A stretch of DNA of 23,411 bases, taken from positions 1 to 23,411 of the IMG/VR virus record IMGVR_UViG_3300046517_000543; one strand, given 5' to 3'. The notes beneath the pieces were generated by a model. The model saw nothing but the letters and a program-made list of their open reading frames with translations, made no database searches and was not told where the DNA came from. This DNA comes from a virus. Both the position numbers and the translations under genes were made by a program. Of this stretch, positions 14,909 through 21,960 are shown in pieces (the first letter of the stretch is position 1; every line of letters begins with the position of its first letter).

Positions 14909-16024
14909 ATGCCAGCAGTCCCCGCTTTCGCGGCGGTGTTCGCAATCGCCGGAGCCGGCGCGGCGATCGGCACCGCGGCGTCGATCGCGACGATTGGTTT
15001 CGCCGTGGTCGGCGCGATCGGCGCGACGATCAGCGCGGTCGGTTCGATCACCAAGAACAAGACGCTGCAAATGGTGGGCCTCGGCCTCGGTGTGGTCGGC
15101 GGCATCGGCGGCATCGCGTCGAGCGCGGGTGTGTTCGGTGACGCGGGAATCTTCGCGCCAGGCGGGACCGCGGCGACGGGCGCGACAGGCGCGACGGACG
15201 CGGCGTCCACGGTTGGCGCCGACACAGGCGCGACGTTCTCCGACAGCCTGACGCCGGCCACGACCGGCGGCACGGGCGCGGGGTCTGGCATTGTCGACAG
15301 CGGCAACTTCACCATGCCGCCGACCTCGGCGGTGGGCGAGCCGGATCTCGCGGCGCAGGCGGCGTGGACACCGACCTCGCAAATCGCGATGGCGGAAAAC
15401 CCCGCCGACGCCACGAACCAGATCAGCGCGGTGGCGGACACGAACAACGCCACGGTGGCGGATAAGCCGGGTGTGGTCAGCGGGGCAACCGCTGACCCCA
15501 ACTCACCCGCGCCCGCTGTGACAGACAAAACGGGCCTTATTACTCCGGATAACCCGACCGGCGGCGTACTCCCGCAGATCCCGCCCGACACGGTGCCCCC
15601 GCCACAGACCCCCGCCGCATGGCAGACGGGAGGAGGCAAATGGATCGCGGGCGTCAACGGCCAGGCCAACAGCTACGTCACAGGTGACGCATCCACCTGG
15701 CTGGGCCGGCAATTCGACGGAATAACGTCCTGGGCCAAGGACAACCAGGCCCTGGCATCGGGCCTCGTGACCGGCGGATTTGGCTTGCTCAAAAACCTCG
15801 GTCCCACCGCCGACAGCGTGGCCAACGCCAACAACGCGACAGCGCAGGCCAACCTCGCGCTCGCGAAACTGCGCGACCAGCAACTGGCGAACATCGCCGC
15901 GCCCAAGGCGGTCGCTTACTCGCCGCCGGTCGGCAGCGTGCCCAGCGTGGGCAACCCGGCGGCTGGTCTGGCGGGCCTGATCAACCGCGCGCCGACATCA
16001 GCCGTTACGGGAGCGACAGCATGA
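14909..16024 (+). CDS. Glycine-zipper membrane-inserting internal virion protein candidate
   Basis: The product has 371 residues; GAGGGGA at 14894-14900 lies eight bases before ATG 14909. Residues about 5-48 form a long Ala/Gly/Ile hydrophobic stretch with GxxxG and AxxxG spacing (FAIAGAGAAIGTAASIATIG and on). A second follows KNKTLQMVG at about residues 55-72 (LGLGVVGGIGGIASSAG). The middle is a Gly/Ala/Thr/Pro/Asp linker without structure. The C-terminal quarter has helices (WLGRQFDGITSWAKDNQ and NATAQANLALAKLRDQQ). There is no cleavable signal. The layout fits a protein stored in the head that inserts into the host envelope on infection, like T7 gp14; the sequence gives no direct homology, so this is inference from composition and position. 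Confidence 0.75.
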   Translation: MPAVPAFAAVFAIAGAGAAIGTAASIATIGFAVVGAIGATISAVGSITKNKTLQMVGLGLGVVGGIGGIASSAGVFGDAGIFAPGGTAATGATGATDAASTVGADTGATFSDSLTPATTGGTGAGSGIVDSGNFTMPPTSAVGEPDLAAQAAWTPTSQIAMAENPADATNQISAVADTNNATVADKPGVVSGATADPNSPAPAVTDKTGLITPDNPTGGVLPQIPPDTVPPPQTPAAWQTGGGKWIAGVNGQANSYVTGDASTWLGRQFDGITSWAKDNQALASGLVTGGFGLLKNLGPTADSVANANNATAQANLALAKLRDQQLANIAAPKAVAYSPPVGSVPSVGNPAAGLAGLINRAPTSAVTGATA

Positions 16025-16647
16025 GCCAGACCCAGCAGCCGCCCGGCGCGGCGGTCGATCCAAAAACCCCGCTCCGCAATCCGTTGCTGCAACAGATCGA
16101 GACCGAGATCGAGAGCGTGCTGCCGCCGGATCAGCGCGACCCCTACATGCGGCTCCTCGTCGCCGGCATGCACGCGGCGCTCGATCCGCAACCGAACGGA
16201 CAGCCGCCGCTCGTCGCGCAGTTCCGCCAGAGTAAAGACCCCATCAACGACGCCGCGATTGGTTCCGCTGGCATCATGATGATGCTGTATCACAAGGCCA
16301 ACGGCGCCGCGCTGCCGCAGGCGCTGATACCGGCTGGCATGTCGTTGCTGCTTAAGGCGTTGGACTTTTTGCAACGCACGCGGATGGTGCCGCAGATCGC
16401 GGAGCCGGATGTCGATCGCGCGACGCACGCTTACACAGACCAGATTTTCAAGGCGTTCCATATCACGCCGCAAGGCATCCAGAACGCCACGCAAAAGGTG
16501 CATGCCGCCATTCAGGACCCCGACGCGCAACGCAAGATATTGATCCATTCCGGCGCGATCCGCGACACGACGGGGATGAAACCGCCGCCGCCCGGCCCGC
16601 CGATCGGCACGCCGCTGAACGGTCCCCCGGGCATGATGAACCGCTGA
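16021..16647 (+). CDS. Hypothetical phage protein in the ejection-protein block
   Basis: The product has 208 residues and overlaps the previous gene by ATGA. It begins with a Gln/Pro-rich leader, then NPLLQQIETEIESVLPPDQR. A hydrophobic helix pair follows: AIGSAGIMMMLYHKANG and IPAGMSLLLKALDFLQR. A C-terminal helical part holds FKAFHITPQGIQNATQKVHAAI, ahead of a Pro/Gly tail ending GMMNR. I recall proteins with a similar 'I--LM-ML----' and 'IIPAG--L--A---L' arrangement in other short-tailed phages, always uncharacterised. The hydrophobic stretches are too short and interrupted for confident membrane helices. It is probably a virion or assembly protein acting with its neighbours. Confidence 0.75.
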   Translation: MSQTQQPPGAAVDPKTPLRNPLLQQIETEIESVLPPDQRDPYMRLLVAGMHAALDPQPNGQPPLVAQFRQSKDPINDAAIGSAGIMMMLYHKANGAALPQALIPAGMSLLLKALDFLQRTRMVPQIAEPDVDRATHAYTDQIFKAFHITPQGIQNATQKVHAAIQDPDAQRKILIHSGAIRDTTGMKPPPPGPPIGTPLNGPPGMMNR

Positions 16648-16648
16648 C

Positions 16649-19534
16649 ATGGCGAGCATCATCAATGGCGCTAACGAAGCGCCGCCGCCCCGGGCCTACG
16701 ATGAGTACGACGCGAACGGGCAGTGGATCGGGCAGTCGACCGAGGGGTTCCAGGGACCCAACGCGCGGCCCCGTGACGGCACCGCCGAGGCGGCGCCCAA
16801 ACCCGGCGTTGACGTGGGCGGTGCGGCGCAGTCGGTGATGGACTGGCTGGGCGGCATGTTCGGCGGCGGGCCACGGGAGACCCGGCCCATATGGAATCCG
16901 GATAACCCGGTGGGTACCGAGACGCTGCAATCGGTGTCTCAGGGGCCAACGGAGCGCACCTGGGGCGACACGGCGCGTGACATCCTGCCCAACATCCAGC
17001 GCGGCGCGGGGGCTGTTGGCGACTTCCTGACCGCCGATGTCATGACGCCGATCGCCGACGCTCTCAGCCATCCAGGCGTGTCCCTGCCGGAAGGCGGGAA
17101 GTGGATCGAAACCGACAGCGGCAGCGCGGTTCAGATGCCGGATGGGAAAGTCATCTATCCGGAACAACTTAACCGCCGCGCCGCTTTCCTGCCGATCGAG
17201 ACGCAACCATATTTTGGCGGGGATTCTTCTCTGGCGATGCCCGGCGCCCTCGACGTGGTGCCGGCGGCGAGCACGGGCGGGGCCGCGCCGGAGGGCGCTC
17301 TCGCCGCCAACGCGTTCCGCCGGGCCGGGCCTCTGGCAGCCAGGAAATTCGCGCCAGCGGTGCCGGAATTCGTTCCTCCCGCTGAGTTCGCGCCGCATGT
17401 CGACTTCGCGCCCGCGGCGCGTCCCGCTTTTGTCGAACCCGGCGCCCCGCCTGTACTGTCCCGCCTCGGGCCGGGAGAGCTGTTCGACCAGGGTAGGGGC
17501 GTGGAAGCCGCCAGAGGGGCCACGCTGGGTCTGACGCCGGAAGCCTATGATGAACTCATGGCCGGGCGCGGGCGCCTGTTGGACAGCGGCGTGGCGGCGC
17601 TGAACAGGGTCGGCAAGGGTGAGCGCGGCAGCGCCAGCCTGCCCAGCCTTCGCAACATCCCCCCCGAGGAAGCGTCCGTGGTCGCGTCGACCGACCCGCA
17701 CCTGGCGTTCAAACGTCCGGACGGGAATTTCGTTGGCGCGCCGCCCAACACGAAGACGATGGAGGACGTGCAGCGCCTGCGCGATGCCTTCGACGCCCAG
17801 GTCGAGCGCGGGGCCGGCGGCAGCGACTGGTATTTCAGGGTCCACGCCTACATCAATGAACTCTCCGGCGGCGATCCGATCCTGGCGCGCCAGATCGCGG
17901 AAGAATGGGCGCTCACGTCGGCGCAGGCCGATCCAGGCACCAACACGGGCTTCGCCGCGTTCGGGCGGAATTCCCGCGCGGCTGGCACGCCAGCCGACAT
18001 CGTGCGAACCGGGCAGCAGGCGCGCACGCTCAACGCCGCGCGAGACGCCCAGGAAGAGTTCCTCGCCAATCAGACCCCGGGCCGCAATTCGCTGCCGAAC
18101 GACCCGGAACAGACGCTTACCCCTGAGTTGCTCCCGCGCATGCCGCTGGGCAAAAAGACCGACATTTACCGCCAGCACATGGACCCGACCGCCCCCTACG
18201 GTTCCACCGGAACGAACGATATCTGGCATGGCAGGGCGTTTGGTTTCGCTGACCCGGTGACCGGCGCGGAGTGGAGCAAGGCATTCGGGCCGGCGCAGCA
18301 TAACTGGCTCGACTATGAGACGATCCAGGCGGTGAACCGCGCCAACGCCAAAAACCTGGGAGGTCGAAACAACTGGACCGCCGCCGAGATCCAGGCGGCG
18401 CCGTGGGTGGCCGGCAAGATGGAGAGCCTCCAGCGCCGGTTTAACCTGTCCCCGGAGGAGGCGTTACGACGCGCCAACGCGACCTATCCGGACCTCGGGC
18501 GCTTCTATGAGGCCTCGATGCCGTATGAGGGGGTGCCCGGCGGCGGCATCGGCCTGACGACGGGCAGCATGTCCCCCGAGGACTGGACCGCCGCCATGAG
18601 GCGCGTGAACCCCGGCGGCGTCGATCCGCAACTGACCCACATGGGGATCATCAATCGCGCGACCCAGCAAGGCGGCTATGGCGGCTGGATCGAGCCGCCT
18701 GGGCCACCGCAGACCAATCCGGTGAGTGTCGCCAGACCACAGGTAGGGACCCGAACAACGCCTCGGACACCGACCTCGCCACCGCGCCGGATCGCTGACC
18801 CGGCCACCATGACGGCGCTGGACATGGCCGCGCATGTGCGAGGCCTGAACGACTTCCAGGCGGGGAGTCCGGTGACCTACTGGGACCGCCGCGCGCCGAG
18901 CGGCAAGGCGACCAGCGTGACGATCGACCTCGGCAGACCAACGACGGAAGCCGAAGCAGCGGCGCTGGTCAGGCTCGCCGACCAGAACAAGTTTACATTC
19001 GCGAACACGGGAGAGGGCGCCGGGTTCCTTAATTTGGATGAGGACATGAAGGGCGGTACCGTTCAGAGGATGCTGAACAGCGGCCTGGCTGACCAGATCA
19101 AGCGGATCGTTCCAGACGCCACGATCGGGCGAGCGGACACTCTCAGCCACAGCAAGTATGCCGATTATACCGATTTCGGGATGAACAACCGTCTTGAGGC
19201 ATCGAGGCAGGGCCAGGGTCAGGCCACGCGCTACATGGACGAGCGGCTACAGGCCGGTCGCGCCACTGCGCCGGGTGCTTACCGCAGCCTGATGGACGAC
19301 CCCAACGAGGCCGCGCATTCGCAGGAGATCCTGCGTCTGCTGCGTGACAGCGGGCAATTGGGTCAGCGTCCCGACTACGAACTATGGCACCGCCTGATCG
19401 CGGAGGGGCGTCTCAGGGACGCTTTGGCGTGGGCGCGAGCAAACGGCTACAAAGGATTACCCGCGGCAGCAGGCGGTGTGGGACTAGGCGGCGCTCTTCA
19501 GGATGAAGACGGTTCCAGTCGTACGGGTCCATGA
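16649..19534 (+). CDS. Large 961-aa phage virion or polyvalent-type protein
   Basis: ATG 16649 lies one base after the previous stop. The N-terminal 340 residues are low in complexity, Pro/Ala/Gly-rich, with scattered motifs such as SVMDWLGGMFGGGP and GKWIETDSGSAVQMPDG. A better-ordered region at about 415-595 has IAEEWALTSAQADPGTNTGF, then STGTNDIWHGRAFGFADP and FGPAQHNWLDYETIQAVNRA, ending in WTAAEIQAAPWVAGK. I recall this order from a domain of unknown function (DUF7178-like) in large phage and mobile-element 'polyvalent' proteins; I cannot confirm it. Residues about 710-860 hold another folded part (MTALDMAAHVRGLNDFQAG, FTFANTGEGAGFLNLDED). The C-terminus is a Gly/Ala-rich short hydrophobic run. 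The last 122 bases overlap the end of the minus-strand gene. It is probably packaged and ejected; no enzyme active site is evident. Confidence 0.8.
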   Translation: MASIINGANEAPPPRAYDEYDANGQWIGQSTEGFQGPNARPRDGTAEAAPKPGVDVGGAAQSVMDWLGGMFGGGPRETRPIWNPDNPVGTETLQSVSQGPTERTWGDTARDILPNIQRGAGAVGDFLTADVMTPIADALSHPGVSLPEGGKWIETDSGSAVQMPDGKVIYPEQLNRRAAFLPIETQPYFGGDSSLAMPGALDVVPAASTGGAAPEGALAANAFRRAGPLAARKFAPAVPEFVPPAEFAPHVDFAPAARPAFVEPGAPPVLSRLGPGELFDQGRGVEAARGATLGLTPEAYDELMAGRGRLLDSGVAALNRVGKGERGSASLPSLRNIPPEEASVVASTDPHLAFKRPDGNFVGAPPNTKTMEDVQRLRDAFDAQVERGAGGSDWYFRVHAYINELSGGDPILARQIAEEWALTSAQADPGTNTGFAAFGRNSRAAGTPADIVRTGQQARTLNAARDAQEEFLANQTPGRNSLPNDPEQTLTPELLPRMPLGKKTDIYRQHMDPTAPYGSTGTNDIWHGRAFGFADPVTGAEWSKAFGPAQHNWLDYETIQAVNRANAKNLGGRNNWTAAEIQAAPWVAGKMESLQRRFNLSPEEALRRANATYPDLGRFYEASMPYEGVPGGGIGLTTGSMSPEDWTAAMRRVNPGGVDPQLTHMGIINRATQQGGYGGWIEPPGPPQTNPVSVARPQVGTRTTPRTPTSPPRRIADPATMTALDMAAHVRGLNDFQAGSPVTYWDRRAPSGKATSVTIDLGRPTTEAEAAALVRLADQNKFTFANTGEGAGFLNLDEDMKGGTVQRMLNSGLADQIKRIVPDATIGRADTLSHSKYADYTDFGMNNRLEASRQGQGQATRYMDERLQAGRATAPGAYRSLMDDPNEAAHSQEILRLLRDSGQLGQRPDYELWHRLIAEGRLRDALAWARANGYKGLPAAAGGVGLGGALQDEDGSSRTGP

Positions 19535-19787
19535 CGATATCGGCATGAATGTTAACGCCGCGCACCTTCTTCTGTTTCTTGTCCCACCAGGACAATCGCA
19601 GGATGGGCCGACCCTTGTATGGGTTCATGAGGTTGGTGATCGGGGGCAACCCCCGCTTGGATTGCAGTTCCCACATGAGGCCCAGGTTCGACATCCTCCT
19701 GGTGGGGCCACTGTCCCACGGCACATCCGGGAACTCCGGATCACGCCACGCGGGCAATCGTTTCCTGGGAAACGTGTCAGTGAACAT
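19413..19787 (-). CDS. Minus-strand moron-like gene, unknown 124-aa basic protein
   Basis: This is the only convincing minus-strand gene. The start at 19787 is chosen because GGAGAGG (19798 to 19792) precedes it by four bases; an upstream ATG at 19826 lies inside the apparent -10 box and lacks a ribosome site. The protein is basic and has six Trp, with natural-looking composition: MSNLGLMWELQSKRGLPPI, NLMNPYKGRPILRLSWWDKK and VRGVNIHADIVMDPYDWNRL. Third codon positions favour G/C in this frame. No named domain, signal peptide or membrane helix is recognised. The final 30 residues or so lie opposite the end of the 961-aa protein and look less natural, so the real end may matter less than the N-terminal 95 residues. 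The gene interrupts the late operon and has its own promoter, the layout of a phage moron. Confidence 0.72.
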   Translation of the reverse strand: MFTDTFPRKRLPAWRDPEFPDVPWDSGPTRRMSNLGLMWELQSKRGLPPITNLMNPYKGRPILRLSWWDKKQKKVRGVNIHADIVMDPYDWNRLHPEERRLVPHRLLPRVILCSRLLAPTPKRP

Positions 19788-19846
19788 TAAACCTCTCCGA
19801 ACAATCTCATCGGGAATATAGGACATTATAGGATGAAACGCCAGAT
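19535..19846. other. Lower-GC interval with no plus-strand gene
   Basis: No plausible plus-strand gene lies between the 961-aa protein and the transglycosylase. The interval holds the minus-strand gene, its ribosome site and its promoter. By hand count 167 of 300 bases at 19541-19840 are G or C (about 56%), visibly lower than most neighbouring genes. A 95-codon plus-strand frame at 19503-19790 is judged a shadow. Confidence 0.7.
19792..19798 (-). promoter_or_regulatory. Ribosome binding site of the minus-strand gene
   Basis: On the minus strand the bases read GGAGAGG, then TTTA, then ATG at 19787. It is the best site in this interval and decides the start codon. The spacing is slightly short but workable because the GGAG core sits about seven bases from the ATG. 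Confidence 0.65.
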
Positions 19847-19853
19847 ATGTCCC
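19825..19853 (-). promoter_or_regulatory. Sigma-70-type promoter for the minus-strand gene
   Basis: On the minus strand TATAAT (19830 to 19825) is a perfect -10 consensus. Seventeen bases upstream is GGGACA (19853 to 19848), which matches four of six bases of TTGACA. Transcription would start near 19818 and give a leader of about 30 bases before the ATG. The region is notably A/T-rich for this genome. The -35 part overlaps the first codons of the plus-strand transglycosylase gene. Confidence 0.6.
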
Positions 19854-20419
19854 TGCTGAACGCCCTCGGCGGCGCCATCGAGGGGTTCGGCACGGGCTAC
19901 GCCGACGCGGTCACCACCGAGCGCAAGCTGGCGTTGCTGAACGCCACGCCGCCGCGTGACCCGGTGGCACCCCCCGACACGCCGCCACCGGCACCCGCCG
20001 CGCCAGCCACGCCGCCAGCCGGGCCACGGGACGCGAAGCTGGAGCATGTCGTGCAGGCGATCTACGGCCAGGAGAGCGGTGGTGGCGCCAACCCGGCGAC
20101 CTCGACCGCCGGAGCGCGCGGCGGCATGCAGATCATCCCCGCGACCTTCAACGCCTACGCGCTACCTGGCGAGAAGATCGATAATCCCGATGATAATCGC
20201 GCCGTTGGGCGCCGTATCATCGAAGACCTCTATCGTCGGGCGAACGGCGACCCGGCGCGTGTCGCGGTCGGTTACTTCTCCGGCCAGGGCAACATGTCGC
20301 CCCTCGCATTTTCCGCTCCATGGAAAGAGGACAAGGTCGATACGAACGGCAAGTCGACATCGGCCTATGTCGGCGACGTGCTGCAACGCATCGTGCGGCT
20401 GGCCGCGCAGGCAAAATAG
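19847..20419 (+). CDS. Lytic transglycosylase (SLT-type) virion protein
   Basis: The product has 190 residues and cuts the glycan strands of peptidoglycan, probably to let DNA cross the cell wall. Residues 1-32 form a helical leader (SLLNALGGAIEGFGTGYAD), then a Pro/Ala linker to about residue 60. The catalytic domain starts at LEHVVQAIYGQESGGGANP with Glu76 as the expected catalytic acid. It continues with GARGGMQIIPATF, the second family motif, then DNRAVGRRIIEDLYRRANGD and the AVGYFSGQGN element. This order is typical of soluble lytic transglycosylases. The ATG at 19847 has only a distant AGGA (19830-19833); an unusually weak start for this operon. T7 carries the same activity within gp16, whereas here it is a separate small protein. 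The leader resembles that of the next gene. Confidence 0.9.
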   Translation: MSLLNALGGAIEGFGTGYADAVTTERKLALLNATPPRDPVAPPDTPPPAPAAPATPPAGPRDAKLEHVVQAIYGQESGGGANPATSTAGARGGMQIIPATFNAYALPGEKIDNPDDNRAVGRRIIEDLYRRANGDPARVAVGYFSGQGNMSPLAFSAPWKEDKVDTNGKSTSAYVGDVLQRIVRLAAQAK

Positions 20420-20431
20420 AGGCGAACGGGC

Positions 20432-21955
20432 ATGGCATCACTCTTGAACGCGCTCGCCGGCATGGGCGGGGCGGTGTCCGACTACGCGGCGCACTACGGC
20501 GCGCAGGCGCAGCAAAACGAGGGCGCCATGAACCTCCTCCAGCGCCGGTCGGAACTGGAATCCGAGGCGGCGCGGCAGGCGGACGCCATGGCCACGACAC
20601 GGGCCAGCGCCGGTCGCGCGGAAGAATTCGGCTACAACACGCGACTGAAGGCCCAGGAAAACGTGCTGCTTACCGCGCGTGAAGCGGCCAATCGCGCCGC
20701 CACGCTCCAGGCGCAGAAAGACCTGGCGACATTCACAGCGGGTTTGCCGACACCCGACGAGCGGTTCCTCACGCGCCTGCTTGGCGGCAGTATCACGGGA
20801 ACGTCTCCGGCCACCCCCGCGACCGGCCCGACGCCACCCGCCACGGGCGACGGCACCGGAACGATCGATCAGGGCGGTTGGGACACGGGCACCGGTCCCG
20901 TGCCGCCGCCGGTATCGACCGGCCCGGCGACGGGCGCCGCGACTTCACCGCCAGCCGCGACCTCGCCGCCAACGGCGACGGCGGCACCCGGCGGGCCAAC
21001 GATCGCCGGCCTGAGCAAAGAACAGATCCTGTCGGGCTTTATCCACGAGAAATACCACATCCCGCAGGAAGGGTCGGAAGCGGCCAATCGCACCGCCATC
21101 ATCCAGGACATCGTCAACGACCCGGCGAACAAGGATCTGACGCCCGGTCAGCGCGCGGCGATGGTCGAAGCAAGGATCGCCGGCCTGAAAGCGATCGAGC
21201 GCACCGGCACCTACAAGTTTGAGGCGGCGACCGCGCCCGATCCGGACGACCCGAGCGGCAAAAACACCATCCCCGGCTTCATGCGGTTCAATATGCGGGA
21301 CGGCAGCAGCACGTTCATTCCGACCAACACGCAGCCGAACAAGGGCGCGGGCGCTGGCATGGGCAGCCGGTCGGAACTCTACTTCGATCGCATGATGAAG
21401 GCGACCAACATGGCGGTCGCGGCGGCGGCGAACATCATGGAACTGCCAGCCGACACATCCACCGGGTGGTTCGCCGGAAGGGAACAAGGCCACACGCTGT
21501 TGGGAGCGGTCAAAGAGGCTCTGGTCAATAATGTCACCGCGCAGGACGTGCAGTCCTACAATGTCATGCTTTCCGGTCTCTCGCGCAATCTTTCCGCCAT
21601 CGAGTCATCCGGTCTGGCGCCCACCGGGTCGTTCACCAAAAGCATGGGCGAGGGCATCACGCTCAAGGAAGGCGACACCCAGGAGACCAAGCTTCGCCGG
21701 ATGGCGGAGATCCGGCAGATCGTCACCGAGGGCATGCGCGACGTATTCGACAATCCCAAAGTACCGCAGGCGCAAAAGGACGCACTGCGAAAGACCCTGG
21801 ATACACTGGAGACGGTCATTCCGTTCACGCAACACGATCTCACTGAACTCGCGAAAGCCAAGGCCGGGACGACGCTGACCGACATCATGAGGCAGAAGGG
21901 TCTGGGGCAGAAACCGGGTGGAGACCCCAAATCAGACCCCCTCGGGATCAGGTAA
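20432..21955 (+). CDS. 507-aa internal virion protein candidate
   Basis: The start at ATG 20432 has AGAGG (20418-20422) nine bases upstream. Residues 1-36 (ASLLNALAGMGGAVSDYAAHYG...) echo the leader of the transglycosylase. Residues about 37-105 form an Ala/Arg/Gln-rich coiled coil. Residues about 128-190 are a Pro/Thr/Ala/Gly linker. The C-terminal 310 residues are helical, with GLSKEQILSGFIHEKYHIPQ, then a loop with RFNMRDGSSTFIPTNTQPN, and FDRMMKATNMAVAAAANIMEL. They end in a charged tail with AEIRQIVTEGMRDVF. I know of no named domain. No membrane segment is visible. Its location between a transglycosylase and a large partial protein suggests a role in the ejection complex. Confidence 0.8.
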   Translation: MASLLNALAGMGGAVSDYAAHYGAQAQQNEGAMNLLQRRSELESEAARQADAMATTRASAGRAEEFGYNTRLKAQENVLLTAREAANRAATLQAQKDLATFTAGLPTPDERFLTRLLGGSITGTSPATPATGPTPPATGDGTGTIDQGGWDTGTGPVPPPVSTGPATGAATSPPAATSPPTATAAPGGPTIAGLSKEQILSGFIHEKYHIPQEGSEAANRTAIIQDIVNDPANKDLTPGQRAAMVEARIAGLKAIERTGTYKFEAATAPDPDDPSGKNTIPGFMRFNMRDGSSTFIPTNTQPNKGAGAGMGSRSELYFDRMMKATNMAVAAAANIMELPADTSTGWFAGREQGHTLLGAVKEALVNNVTAQDVQSYNVMLSGLSRNLSAIESSGLAPTGSFTKSMGEGITLKEGDTQETKLRRMAEIRQIVTEGMRDVFDNPKVPQAQKDALRKTLDTLETVIPFTQHDLTELAKAKAGTTLTDIMRQKGLGQKPGGDPKSDPLGIR

Positions 21956-21960
21956 CGCCC

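Noticed and set aside
16463-18301. 612-codon minus-strand open frame
   Set aside because: Arg/Gly-rich, low-complexity product typical of a shadow of a GC-rich gene; it lies fully opposite two well-supported plus-strand genes and has no ribosome site or promoter that I can see.
19503-19790. 95-codon plus-strand open frame in the gap
   Set aside because: It starts inside the 961-aa gene, has no good ribosome site, and its composition is less natural than that of the minus-strand frame.
19788-19826. Longer start (ATG 19826) for the minus-strand gene
   Set aside because: This ATG overlaps the TATAAT box and lacks a ribosome site; the ATG at 19787 has GGAGAGG in front of it.
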